NCBI GenBank assembly: GCA_963851245.1
Contig: CAWKOH010000007.1
Location: 62,001 to 126,000 of the forward strand
Length of the DNA stretch: 64,000 nt
Direction: 5' to 3'
Source: CAWKOH01 sp963851245
GTDB taxonomy: Bacteria > Actinomycetota > Acidimicrobiia > Acidimicrobiales > Palsa-688
This document shows positions 35,887 through 45,600 of the stretch, piece after piece. How positions within the stretch are numbered: the first letter of the stretch is position 1; the number at the start of each line of letters is the position of its first letter. Below the pieces are notes generated by a model. That model was not told where the DNA came from. It searched no databases and saw only the letters and a list, made by a program, of their open reading frames with translations. Made by a program: the position numbers and the translations under genes.

Positions 35887-37452
35887 ATGCCACACGCGCC
35901 GCTCCGTACCGCCGACTTCGTCCGCCACTGGGCGCGGGAGACGCCCGAGCAGCCGGCGCTCCGGTGGGGCGATCAACAGTTGACCTACGGGCAGCTCGAC
36001 GAGCGGTCGAACCGGGTGGCGGGTGCTCTGGCCGCGGACGGAGTGGGCCCGGGTGACAGGGTGGCCTTTCTGGACAAGAACAGTCCCGAGCAGGTGGAGC
36101 TCTACTTCGGTGCGGCGAAACTGAACGCCGTCCCCTGCCCGGTCAACTTCCGCCTGGCCGGTCCCGAGATCGCGGTCATCGTCGCCGACAGTGGGGCGAA
36201 GGTGTTCGCAGTCGGGGCCGAGTTCCTTGCATCAGTCGAGAAGGTGGCCGGCGAGCTGCCCGGAACCAAGATCGTCGCAATCGGCGATGCCCACGGTCGC
36301 CGATCCTTTGCCGATTGGCGCGACGCCCACCCCGCCGATGACCCCCGGGTGGCTCAGGCACCCGATGACGTCGCCTACCAGCTCTATTCGTCGGGCACCA
36401 CCGGGCAGCCCAAGGGCGTGCAGATCACCCAGGCCAACCTCGCGGCCGCCTTGTCTCTCTACCCGGGCCTGCTCGGTCTGGGCCCGGATGCAGTGGTCAT
36501 GGTCGCCATGCCGCTGTACCACATCGGTGGCGGCGGGTGGGTGCTGGCCGGCCACGCGGTCGGAGCTACCAACGTTCTGGTCCGCGACGCGGTCCCCTCG
36601 GAGCTGGTGGACCTGATACCGGCCGAACGCATCACCCACGCCTTCTTGGTTCCGGCCGTGCTCCAGTTCATGCTGGCCGTGCCAGGTGTGGCCGACCGGG
36701 ACTTCTCCAGCCTCCGGAACTTCCTCTACGGGGCGTCACCCATATCCGAGAAGGTCCTGGCCACATCGATCGAGACGTTCAAATGCGGCTTCGTTCAGGC
36801 CTACGGTTTGACGGAGTCGACAGGGACGGTGGCGTGCCTGCCGGAGGCGGACCACGACCCCCGGGGCCCGAACCGGCACCGGTTGCGTTCGGTCGGCCTG
36901 CCCACACCCGGGACCGAGATTCGGATCGTGGATCCCGTCTCGGGGCGGGACGCCAAGCAGGGCGAGGTGGGGGAGATCTGGATCAAAGGCCCGACGGTCA
37001 TGAAGGGTTACTGGAACCTGCCCGAAGCCACCGCGGCCACCATCGACTCCGACGGATGGCTGAGATCCGGTGACGCCGGCTACCGCGACGCCGACTCCTA
37101 CATCTACGTGCACGACCGGGTCAAGGACATGATCGTCTCCGGCGGTGAGAACGTCTACCCAGCGGAGGTCGAGAACGTGATCATGTCCCACCCCGAAGTG
37201 GCGGACGTGGCGGTCATCGGTGTCCCTTCCGACACCTGGGGCGAGACCCCCAAAGCGGTGGTGGTGCGGGCGCCTGGCAGCGGCCTGACCGAGGACGCCC
37301 TGCTCGCCTATTGCCGGGAACGTCTCGCCGGCTTCAAGTGCCCGAAGAGCGTGGACTGGACCCCGCAACTGCCCCGCAACCCGAGCGGCAAGGTCCTGAA
37401 GAAGGACCTGCGGGCGCCCTACTGGGAGGGTCGTACCCGGATGGTCGGGTAG
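35887..37452 (+). CDS. AMP-dependent acyl-CoA synthetase (FadD-like)
   Basis: 521 residues. Activates a carboxylic acid with ATP and CoA. LYSSGTTGQPKGVQITQANL (P-loop), MPLYHIGGGGWVLAG, YGASPISEKVL, QAYGLTESTG, SGDAGYRDADSYIYVHDRVK, MIVSGGENVYPAEVENV and the catalytic Lys near NPSGKVLKKDLR. ATG at 35887 starts MPHAPLRTADFVRHWARETP; an upstream in-frame region overlaps the divergent phosphatase and is not used. Substrate cannot be read. Confidence 0.92.
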   Translation: MPHAPLRTADFVRHWARETPEQPALRWGDQQLTYGQLDERSNRVAGALAADGVGPGDRVAFLDKNSPEQVELYFGAAKLNAVPCPVNFRLAGPEIAVIVADSGAKVFAVGAEFLASVEKVAGELPGTKIVAIGDAHGRRSFADWRDAHPADDPRVAQAPDDVAYQLYSSGTTGQPKGVQITQANLAAALSLYPGLLGLGPDAVVMVAMPLYHIGGGGWVLAGHAVGATNVLVRDAVPSELVDLIPAERITHAFLVPAVLQFMLAVPGVADRDFSSLRNFLYGASPISEKVLATSIETFKCGFVQAYGLTESTGTVACLPEADHDPRGPNRHRLRSVGLPTPGTEIRIVDPVSGRDAKQGEVGEIWIKGPTVMKGYWNLPEATAATIDSDGWLRSGDAGYRDADSYIYVHDRVKDMIVSGGENVYPAEVENVIMSHPEVADVAVIGVPSDTWGETPKAVVVRAPGSGLTEDALLAYCRERLAGFKCPKSVDWTPQLPRNPSGKVLKKDLRAPYWEGRTRMVG

Positions 37453-37455
37453 TGG

Positions 37456-39669
37456 CTATTCCCTGAGCACCGGGGTGACCGTGGCCGGCGACCCGAGAAT
37501 CACACCACCGGGAACCACCGGCGACACGCTGGCCCGGGATGAACTACCACCGGATCCCTCGATCAGTGAGGTTGAGGTTGAGGTTGAGGGTTGTACCGGA
37601 CCGCCTGCGGTCTGAGCCTGAGTATCACTGGCCGGCTGGGCCGTCGCAGACGAGGCCGTGCTCCGGCCCGCGGTCCCGGTTGTCTGGCTCCCAGCGGTGG
37701 GGGTCGAGGGAGCGCCGGCGGTGGTGGTCGTCGATGGGCCCGTGGTGGTCGTTGATGGGCCCGTGGTGGTCGTTGAGGAGGCGGGGGCGGTCGTCGCCAC
37801 CTGGCGGCTAGTAGACGTGGCCTGGCCGGTGGAGGCGCCGCTCAGCGCACCATGGGCGGTTGTCGTCGAGCCTCCCGGACAGGGCGGCTCCGTCGGGCCG
37901 GGATGCTGTGTCGTACCCGGGCCCGACCCCTGGCCCGGGGCCCCGGGAGGCGGCGAGCCGCTGCTCCCCGTGCTATCGGTGCACCGGTCGTGGCCGTCAC
38001 TGCTCCCGTTGCCGTCCGGATTCACGATGTCGGCTTCGTTGGGGTTCCAGCTGGGATCGGGGCAGCACTGCTGGCCTCGGTCGTTTCCGTTGTTTCCAGG
38101 ACAGCAGTGCTCGCTGTTGGCGTGCCCGTTGACGGCCGGACAGCAGTCTCGGTCATAGTCGTAGGCCATGGCGGCGTCATGCTGGTCTCCAGCATCAGCC
38201 GAGCAGGACCGGTCATGATCGGGCGGGCGGTTGGTCGTCGCTCGGGCCAGCTCGGGTACGAAGCGGGCGGCGTCGACGGTGCCGACCCCGGACGCCAGGT
38301 CGTAGCCGGGTTTCGCGGCGTGGCCCGGAACCGACACCACAGCCTTGCCGTTAGAGAACGAGACGCTGTTGTTGCCTGTGGTGACGTCCGAGATCCCTGG
38401 CGCGCGTTCGGCCGAGAGCTTGTACATAGCCGGGTTGATCAAACCGAGCGGGCGGTGGGCCACCTGATCGGCGAGGGCGACTATTCCGGCGAAGAGGGGA
38501 GTGGACTCGCTCGTCCCGCAGCTGAGGTACCAACCCTGCCCGACCCCGGGGAAGCTCTCGTAGACGTCGACCGCGCCGTTACAAGCTGCGCTCATGGACA
38601 CGTCGGGGACTCCGCGAGCCCCGCCCACGACGCTTCTGACCCCCGACTGGTACGTGGGTCGCGGGAAGTCGACAGACAGACCGCCGCCGCTGGCGGCGGC
38701 ATCGGGTCCGCTGTTGCCGAAGAACTCTTGATCCAGCTTGGTGTTGTTGCCGTCGTTCCACACACTGTCGGGGGCCGTCCGGGCCCCGGTCGTGCCGCTC
38801 AAGTGCAGCTGCGTTCCTCCCACCCCGGTGACGAGAGGGTCGCTGGCCGGCCAGGTAGTGACCGGCGTGCTGGATAGCTGGGTGCCGGCGCTGTTCAGCG
38901 GCTCGGTGGACCCATCGTCGCCGGAAGAGGCCAGTACGGTGACATCCCGGTAGAAGGCGTTGATGAACGAGCTACGGAGGGGGGTCACGGAACGGAGCCC
39001 CTGCGGCAGGGTCTGTTCGGTTGCGCTGAAGCTCTGGCTGATGATGCTCGCCAGGTGGTGGTTTATGACGTAGTTCTCGGCCTGCACTATCTGGGCGAAC
39101 CCCGTCGTACCCTCGGTCTCGGCGACGGGGGTCTCGACCAGCAGGATGCTCGCGCCGGGAGCCATCACGTGGGCCCATTCCACGTCGACGGTGGTCTCAC
39201 TGGCCCAGGCGATCATGGTCGAGTTGGTGGACTGAAAGGCGGGGACGGCGCCGGCAGGCTGGATGATCCGGAGCGACGGAGGCGCGGGCAGTCCGAAGGA
39301 TTTGTCGAAGGTGGCCAGGTCGGCCGCGATGGTGGGCGAACCGAAAGCGTCGATGACGGCGATGGTCTGACCTCGTCCTGTGACACCCCGCCCGAGCAGG
39401 GGCCCTTCGTCGTACGCGGTCTGGATCTGCGCCGGCTCGTAACAAGCCACGCCGAACATGGCCTCGCACTGCGCGGTATCGATCGGCCCACTGCGCGAGC
39501 CCAGGAGGTCCTTGATCGCGGGCTGGATTGCCACCGTGGCCGGCACCGGTGCAGCCGCCGTACCTGCTGCTGACACTGGGTTTTCGGCCGCGACCGGGAC
39601 GGCGGACAGGGCCGTGGCGAGCAGACCCAAGGCCGCCGCCAATACGCCCCTTCGCCCCCACGGCCTCAT
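37456..39669 (-). CDS. Secreted S53 (sedolisin) serine-carboxyl peptidase lacking a prodomain, with a long Thr/Ser tail
   Basis: 737 residues. Signal peptide about 1-28. The catalytic domain begins within 50 residues (YEPAQIQTAYDEGPLLGRGV), so the usual 150-200-residue prodomain is absent. Glu/Asp are in ASETTVDVEWAHVMAPGAS, oxyanion Asp region in SSGDDGSTEP, and Ser in CGTSESTPLFAGIVALAD. About 250 C-terminal residues are low complexity: three CCP motifs in a Cys/Asn/Asp-rich stretch, then TTTTGPSTTTT repeats (a tandem 21-bp unit at about 37735) and a Val-rich end. Three bases from the convergent synthetase. Confidence 0.88.
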   Translation of the reverse strand: MRPWGRRGVLAAALGLLATALSAVPVAAENPVSAAGTAAAPVPATVAIQPAIKDLLGSRSGPIDTAQCEAMFGVACYEPAQIQTAYDEGPLLGRGVTGRGQTIAVIDAFGSPTIAADLATFDKSFGLPAPPSLRIIQPAGAVPAFQSTNSTMIAWASETTVDVEWAHVMAPGASILLVETPVAETEGTTGFAQIVQAENYVINHHLASIISQSFSATEQTLPQGLRSVTPLRSSFINAFYRDVTVLASSGDDGSTEPLNSAGTQLSSTPVTTWPASDPLVTGVGGTQLHLSGTTGARTAPDSVWNDGNNTKLDQEFFGNSGPDAAASGGGLSVDFPRPTYQSGVRSVVGGARGVPDVSMSAACNGAVDVYESFPGVGQGWYLSCGTSESTPLFAGIVALADQVAHRPLGLINPAMYKLSAERAPGISDVTTGNNSVSFSNGKAVVSVPGHAAKPGYDLASGVGTVDAARFVPELARATTNRPPDHDRSCSADAGDQHDAAMAYDYDRDCCPAVNGHANSEHCCPGNNGNDRGQQCCPDPSWNPNEADIVNPDGNGSSDGHDRCTDSTGSSGSPPPGAPGQGSGPGTTQHPGPTEPPCPGGSTTTAHGALSGASTGQATSTSRQVATTAPASSTTTTGPSTTTTGPSTTTTAGAPSTPTAGSQTTGTAGRSTASSATAQPASDTQAQTAGGPVQPSTSTSTSLIEGSGGSSSRASVSPVVPGGVILGSPATVTPVLRE

Positions 39670-39764
39670 GAGCCGTACCTACCCCTCTCGCGTTTTAGTA
39701 AATCCACTGCGAACGTGAGATTAACGTCGCTTGCCCCTACATACGGGTTATTCCCGTTTTGACG

Positions 39765-40565
39765 TTACCGCTTTTCCTTCTGAGCTGCAATAAAGCGGTC
39801 GCTGAGCCCACGGTCCAGTTTGGCTTGGACGGGCGCCGACAAACCGGGCACCAGGCCTCCAAGTGCAGCACCGGCGCGCAGCACCATAGGGGCCACGGTG
39901 ATCTCGGCCCGGTTGGCGGCGATGGCCTTCACCACTGCCGCGGCCACCTGCCTGGGGCTGACGGTGCCCACGCCGAAAGGGAGGGTGGCGCCAGAGTCGG
40001 CGAACATACCTGCCTCGCGAACGAACCCTGGGAAGATCACCGAGCACCCAATCCCGGTTTCCTGGAGATCACACCTCAACCCACCGGCGAAGCCGCGCAA
40101 GCCGAACTTGGTTGCCGAGTACATGGCGCCACCTCTGGATGCCACCTTGCCCGACAGGGATGACACGTAGACGAAGTGCCCCTTGCGCCGTTCGAGGAAG
40201 CCGGGCAGGAGGGCGCGCGTCATCACGATCGGATCGGCCAGGTTCACCTCGAGGATCCGATCGATCTGTTCCTCCTCCCAGTCGGGTAGCAGGCCAGTCC
40301 CGGGGAGGGCGGCGTTGGCCACCAGGATGTCCAGCTGGCCGGCCTGGTCCACTATGCGGTGCAGGTCGGCGCGCACCGACAGGTCGCCGGCGATGGCCCG
40401 GGCGCCGACCTCTTGAGCCACCTGGTCAAGGGGCTCGACCCGCCGGCCCGTGACTACGACCTCGCACCCGTGCGCCTTGAGCGCGTTGGCTATGGCCCGG
40501 CCCAGGCCCCCATAGGCACCGGTCACCAGAGCCCGGGAGCCCCTCAGTTCGGTCACGTCGGCCAC
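39765..40565 (-). CDS. Short-chain dehydrogenase/reductase
   Basis: 266 residues. VTGAYGGLGRAIANALKAHG, VVVTGRRVEPL, AGDLSVRADL, VANAALPGTGLLP, SSLSGKVASRGGAMYSATKF with Ser, Tyr and Lys. A C-terminal extension AAALGGLVPGLSAPVQAKLD is typical of SDRs that act on lipids or retinoid-like substrates. Starts MADVTELRGSRAL. Substrate unknown. Confidence 0.88.
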   Translation of the reverse strand: MADVTELRGSRALVTGAYGGLGRAIANALKAHGCEVVVTGRRVEPLDQVAQEVGARAIAGDLSVRADLHRIVDQAGQLDILVANAALPGTGLLPDWEEEQIDRILEVNLADPIVMTRALLPGFLERRKGHFVYVSSLSGKVASRGGAMYSATKFGLRGFAGGLRCDLQETGIGCSVIFPGFVREAGMFADSGATLPFGVGTVSPRQVAAAVVKAIAANRAEITVAPMVLRAGAALGGLVPGLSAPVQAKLDRGLSDRFIAAQKEKR

Positions 40566-40677
40566 CCTAATGCTGCGGCGGGTAAGCGGTTTCGGTGGGC
40601 CGGCGCAGGCCCGTGCGGGTCGAGCTTTAGTAGAGGTTTAGGGTTCGGGGGGGGGTGCCCGGGGTGGTCGCCTCGAC

Positions 40678-40761
40678 TCTCGGTGCCAGATGCGGGTCTC
40701 GGAGTCATTTGGAGGCCGAACGGGCCCGCGTTGCCGCCCAGAGTGCGAAGTGGCACCGAGA
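40678..40761 (-). repeat. 84-bp intergenic repeat, copy B
   Basis: Same ends (TCTCGGTGCCA and TGGCACCGAGA, here a perfect 11-bp inverted pair) and the same 62-nt interior as copy A at 3480-3563, in the opposite orientation. The first 21 bases of the two copies, read in matching orientation, differ at one position. It sits in the 309-base gap 40566-40874 between the SDR and crcB genes, in which I see nothing else except a G-run near 40649. Confidence 0.6.
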
Positions 40762-40874
40762 ACTTGGCCGCTGGGTGGCCGATCGACCCCCCTCCAGCCT
40801 GAGACGCGCCCCCAGCCCAGGACCGCCGGCCTCCAAGCAAAGATCGACCCCCGCCCCCGATTAGTTTGGTCTCG

Positions 40875-41282
40875 ATGAGGGCGCGGTTTCTTCCCGGTGT
40901 GCTGGCGGTGATCGCACTGGGCGGAGCCGCCGGGACACTGGCCCGGGCTGCCGTGGCCAACGCCCTCCCGGCGCCCAGCCACGCCTTTCCCTGGGCCACT
41001 CTCACTGTGAACCTGATCGGATCGCTGGCGGTCGGCCTGGTCGTGGTGACCGCGCTCGAACGGGTGGCCCCGTCTCGCTACTTCCGGCCCCTCCTCGGCA
41101 CCGGTCTCTGCGGGGGGCTGACCACCTTTTCGACCTTCGCCGTAGAAACCGATCTGCTCGTCAAGGCCGGCCGGGTAGGTGTCGCAGCCGTGTATGTGGT
41201 TGTGTCGGTGATCGGGGGCGTGGTCGCGGTGCGGATCGGAATGCTCCTCGCCCGGGCCGCGTGGAGCTCAGAGGCGTCCTAG
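40875..41282 (+). CDS. crcB: Fluoride channel FluC/CrcB, first subunit
   Basis: Exports fluoride as a dual-topology dimer. 135 residues, four helices. GGAAGTLARAAVANAL, then TLTVNLIGSLAVGLVV (pore Asn) and GTGLCGGLTTFSTFAVETDL (Phe box and TTFSTF). ATG at 40875. Clustered with DUF190 and a second CrcB, the usual Gram-positive paired arrangement that makes a heterodimer. No fluoride riboswitch was seen upstream. Confidence 0.93.
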   Translation: MRARFLPGVLAVIALGGAAGTLARAAVANALPAPSHAFPWATLTVNLIGSLAVGLVVVTALERVAPSRYFRPLLGTGLCGGLTTFSTFAVETDLLVKAGRVGVAAVYVVVSVIGGVVAVRIGMLLARAAWSSEAS

Positions 41283-41315
41283 TGGAAGAGGCCTGCTGAT
41301 GGAGGAAGGGCGGTA

Positions 41316-41663
41316 GTGGAGCTCGACGGGCCAGCCAAGCGTCTCACCGTCTACATCGGTGAGCGGGACCACTTCGGGCATCACTCCCTCGCGACCGAGA
41401 TCGTCAAGCGGGCTCACGCCGCCGGGCTGGCGGGAGTGTCGGTGTTCAGGGGGATCGAGGGCTACGGGAGGTCCAATCACATCCACACCACACGGATCCT
41501 CTCCCTGTCCGAGGACCTGCCGGTCTGCATCGTGATAATCGACTCCGACGACGCCATCTGGCGTTTCGCGGACGAGGTGGCGGGCCTGATTGAAGGCGGC
41601 GTCGTCACCGTAGAGGACGTCGAGGTGCTGCGCTACAGCCGGCATCCTCGAGACGAGAATTGA
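41316..41663 (+). CDS. DUF190 protein of the CrcB cluster
   Basis: 115 residues. RLTVYIGERDHFGHHSLATE, IVKRAHAAGLAGVSVFRGIE, GYGRSNHIHTTRILSLSEDL, PVCIVIIDSDDAIWRFADEV: the DUF190 signature, a PII-like fold. Commonly lies between two crcB genes; a regulatory role in fluoride export is assumed, not shown. Stop overlaps the next start (TTGA). Confidence 0.92.
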   Translation: MELDGPAKRLTVYIGERDHFGHHSLATEIVKRAHAAGLAGVSVFRGIEGYGRSNHIHTTRILSLSEDLPVCIVIIDSDDAIWRFADEVAGLIEGGVVTVEDVEVLRYSRHPRDEN

Positions 41664-42034
41664 CCTGGTGGGTGTGGTCCCTCGTCGGTGTGGCGGGGGC
41701 GGTCGGAGCGCCGCTGCGCTACGTCGTCGACGTCTTGGTCTCCGAACGGAGCGCCGGCGCCTTCCCGCTGGGAACGATGGTCGTGAACGTTTCCGGGGCA
41801 TTTGTGCTCGGCCTCATCACCGGTCTGGCCATGTATCACGGCCTGCCCAAGTCCTCCAGGGAGATCGTCGGCTCGGGCCTGGTCGGCGCCTACACCACTT
41901 TCTCCACGTTCAGCCTGGAGACGATGCAGCTGCTCGAGGACGCCGAGCTCCAGCAGGCTCTGATCAATGTCGCCGTCAGCTTGGTGGCCGGCGGACTGGC
42001 TGCGGCCGCCGGCCTCGCGCTGGCCGGGCTCTGA
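41660..42034 (+). CDS. crcB: Fluoride channel FluC/CrcB, second subunit
   Basis: 124 residues. GVAGAVGAPLRYVVDVLVSE, FPLGTMVVNVSGAFVLGLIT (pore Asn) and GSGLVGAYTTFSTFSLETMQ. TTG at 41660 overlaps the DUF190 stop, so all three genes form one operon. Expected partner of the first CrcB. Confidence 0.93.
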   Translation: MTWWVWSLVGVAGAVGAPLRYVVDVLVSERSAGAFPLGTMVVNVSGAFVLGLITGLAMYHGLPKSSREIVGSGLVGAYTTFSTFSLETMQLLEDAELQQALINVAVSLVAGGLAAAAGLALAGL

Positions 42035-42058
42035 TCCCTTGGGGGTACGCTTGAAGTC

Positions 42059-42643
42059 ATGACGATTGTCAACGGACGGGCCGTGTTTTCGACCTTCGAA
42101 GAGTCCACCGCGGAGGACTGGGCTCTGATCGCCCCCCAGCTGAACGTCACCCAGAGCTTAGTTCCGGAACGGGTGATCGATCTCCTCAGAGCCATGAAGA
42201 GCGACCACGGCGGGTTCCCCGTCGACCGGCTCGAGCACGTGCTTCAGACGGCCACCCGGGCCGAGCGCGACGGCCGGGACGAGGAGTACGTGCTGTGCGC
42301 GCTGATCCACGACATCGGGGACACCTTGTCGCCGTTCGACCACCCGGCCATCGGGGCGGCCATCCTCAAGCCGTTCGTATCTGAAGCCAACCACTGGATG
42401 GTCGCCCACCACGGGATCTTCCAGGGCTACTACTTCTGGCAGCACATAGGGCTGGATCCAAACACCCGGGACCAGTTCCGGGACTCCCCGTACTTCGATT
42501 ACACCGAGGAGTTCTGCGCCAAGTATGACCAGACCGCGTTCGACGCCGGCTACAGAAGCGAACCGCTCGAGCACTTCGAGCCTCTGATCCGGGCCCGGCT
42601 GATCACGACCGTTGACGCGGCCTTAACGACCATGGTGCCGTGA
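42059..42643 (+). CDS. HD-domain protein related to PhnZ-type di-iron oxygenases
   Basis: 194 residues. FPVDRLEHVLQTATRAERDG, CALIHDIGDTLSPFDHPAIG, MVAHHGIFQGYYFWQHIGLD, YFDYTEEFCAKYDQTAFDAG. The spacing of His/Asp and the HHGIFQGYYF segment match PhnZ-like mixed-valent di-iron proteins rather than ordinary HD phosphohydrolases. Substrate unknown; no phosphonate genes nearby. Confidence 0.75.
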   Translation: MTIVNGRAVFSTFEESTAEDWALIAPQLNVTQSLVPERVIDLLRAMKSDHGGFPVDRLEHVLQTATRAERDGRDEEYVLCALIHDIGDTLSPFDHPAIGAAILKPFVSEANHWMVAHHGIFQGYYFWQHIGLDPNTRDQFRDSPYFDYTEEFCAKYDQTAFDAGYRSEPLEHFEPLIRARLITTVDAALTTMVP

Positions 42644-42668
42644 CGGGTGTCGGCTAGACCGGCTCCCG

Positions 42669-45600
42669 TTAACCGACCGAGGCCTCACCTCCGACCCGTT
42701 CGGTCGACGGCACCAGGAAGCGCCCGATGACCGGCAGCTCCCAGAACGACTCCGCCCGCGCTACTGCGATGGCCACGGCCAGCATGTTCTCCGGCGCGTC
42801 GTAGATCGCATAGCGCGGCTGCCAGTCCGGGTCGAACTTGGCGTTGAACTTCCAGAGAGACTCGATCTGCATGGAGTCGCCCATCCTCTTGAGGGCCCAG
42901 GCCTGCACCCGTTGAGTCAGGCCCTCGCCCGCTTCGCCCGCCAGTACCGCTCGCATGGTTGCGAAGTTCAGACCCAGACTCTCGCCTCCCCGCGCCCGCA
43001 GCTCCTTGATCGTCTCCACCACTGCGAAGTCGATCAGGCCGTTGGGGTGCTCGCCGTCGTCGCGCCGCATCAGGTCCAGCGAGTAACCGCCGATGCCGGG
43101 GGCCGGCACGTACTGGCAGAACGCCACCGGCGCACCGAGGGTTCCTTCCGGCTGGCCTGCATCCGCCGGCCCGTGGACCACCGTCAGAAGCAGGCCGGCG
43201 TCTTCCGGATCGAAGGCCCGTCCCAGCGTCATAGAGAATCCGCGCTCCACATCGCCCCGGCGGCTCTTGGTCATGACGTCCTTGAGCGCTTCTCGCATGG
43301 CCGGGTCGAGCGTGGCTGGATCGTGGAAGCTGACCCGATAGCCGTATTTGGCGATACGGTTCACGGCTTGGCGCAGCCCCTTGAACTTCCCGCCTTCGAG
43401 GGTGAACCGCTTCACCCTGACCACCGCCTCGTCGCCGACATACAAGTCGTGCATTCCGGTGGAGCGGTAGATCGGCAGCCACTCCTCGCCCACACCCAGG
43501 CCACCCAGAGCCCAGCCGTGACCGTCCACATGGCGCCGGAATGCCCGCCACGCCTCCTCCCGCTCGGCGACGGGTCCGATGGGATCGGGCGAGACCAGGC
43601 AAACCCCGCCGTAGACGGCGAAGGCCACGACCGTGTCACCCCAGAAGAAGAAGTCTTTGTCCGGACGCAGGGCGAAGTAGTCGAGCGTCCCGCGGCCGTG
43701 GCGGGCCAAGATGGCCCGGGCCCTCGTCAGGCCGACGTCTCCGCCGCAGGCGACGCCCTCGCTCGAGGTCGCGTTGATTGTGGGCAGCGGGCCGGCCGGC
43801 GAGCCCGGAAGACCTCCGGCCCGCACCGCCTCCCTGTGACGGCGGGCGACAACCGGCCGGAACAGCACCACGAGCAAGGCCAGTGCCAGGCCAACGGTCG
43901 CCGTCGTCATGGTGGGGGCGAAGAACTCGTCGATCCGGTGGGGCAGCGCCACGTTGGTGATGCCGACCATCCGTTCAGCTGAGGCCTGGAACGACTGAGC
44001 CCAGGACAGGCGGTGCTCGGGGCGGGTGTGGTTGATGGCCTGGCTCAGCTCGACGGCCAGCCCGCCCGCCAGGACCGTCAACACCGCGGCCGCCATGACG
44101 GTGCCGACACCCTTGCGGACCTGCTGCACGTCGGTCTTGGCCTGGAAGGAAGCCCGGTTTATCCAGAGGAACGCCGCGCCCGCCAGGGCGATGACCGTTT
44201 CCTCGACGTCCACCCCTTTGATGAGGTGGAGTACGGCCACGGTGAGCAGAAGGACCAGGCAGACCACCCAGGCTCTTCTTTGCCCCCTGCGAATGCCTCG
44301 GGCCAGAACGATGAGCGCGACCCCGCCGATCGCGGCCAGGGCCGCCGCTGCTTGCGGAACAACTAGCGGGAATATCTCCCGCAGGTCGTCGAGCCGGTCG
44401 CGAATGGGGTCGGACATGGCCGACACGAGCGAGAGGAACCCGACCCCGATGATCACGGCGGCTGCCAGTCGGCGGACTCTCCGGTCGTGGCGCTCGCGCG
44501 ATTGGGGCCGGGGCCAAGCCTCGCCCTGAGGGAACGCCGCGACCACATCGGCCCGCAGATCGTTTGGGCCCGATAGGGGCTCTCGCTTGGCCAGCACCCG
44601 CTCGAGCAAGCTCGAGCCGGGCAGGTCCTGGCGGGCGTGTAATAGACGGACGTGCAGGTCGTTGCCGGCTTCGAGCTCGACCCAAGCCAGGATCCGGTGC
44701 CCCAGGAACACCGACGGCAGACCGATCCCGGGCACCCGATTCGGGTACTCAGTGACCACATCGGTCCCGGCGCCGGCATTGGCGTAGAAGCCGTCACCGA
44801 GATGAGCGAGCTCCGGGCGGCAGGTGTAACCCGTGATGAGTCCCGTATAGCCGGAGGTGACCAAGGTCCTGGCCTCGGCCCGGGGAGCCTCGTTCGGATC
44901 ACGGCCCTGTTCGTCCAGAGCCAGGGCTGACAAGGCCCGGTTTGTGCGGCGCACCGCCACCAGGGCCAGGGCCACCAGGAACAGCAACTCGACGAACGTC
45001 GCCAGTACGAACAACCCCACTCTCGTGGTCAAGGCGCCATGTCGGGCCGAGCGGAGGACCGTCGTGGGTACCCGCAGCACCAGAGCGGCTACCACCGGAA
45101 GCAGCAGGAGCCAGGCGGAATGAACCAGCCGCCGGTAGACCAGGCGCGACGCGATGAAACGGGAGAGCGCCGCCGGCTCGTCGAGTTGCTCCATCCCGGT
45201 GAGCCAGCCGGTGCCGGCCCGGCCCTGCCGGGCTCTCACCGATGGGAGCAGCTCGTCGCGGATGTGCTGGGCGAAGGGGCTCTCGCGCGGGTTGCGCGGG
45301 TCTTCGAGCCGAGCCAGGGCGTCGAGGGCGTAGCCCGGCTCGACCCGGACCTTTCTCGTCCCCGACCCGGTGTGGACCTCGAGGTCGACGCCGAAGGCCA
45401 GCTCGGCCCCGAGGGCAAGGGAGACGGACTCGGCGCAAGGACCTGACCAGGCCAGCCGGGCGTCCCGGTCGCCGGGCAGGACGACAACCCTCCGGCCGGG
45501 ACCGCGGGCGAAGGCGGCCACGGCTGAAACCAGCGCTGGGTGCGCCCTCAGCGCTTCGGCCGGATCGGCGCTCGAATCGAAGAGGTTGCCGGCGATCACG

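Noticed and set aside
40566..40874. Fluoride riboswitch before crcB
   Set aside because: The conserved crcB-motif core was not found in the gap.
42059..42643. Phosphonate-degradation PhnZ
   Set aside because: Only the fold-level motif matches; there is no PhnY or other phosphonate gene nearby, so the specific name was not used.
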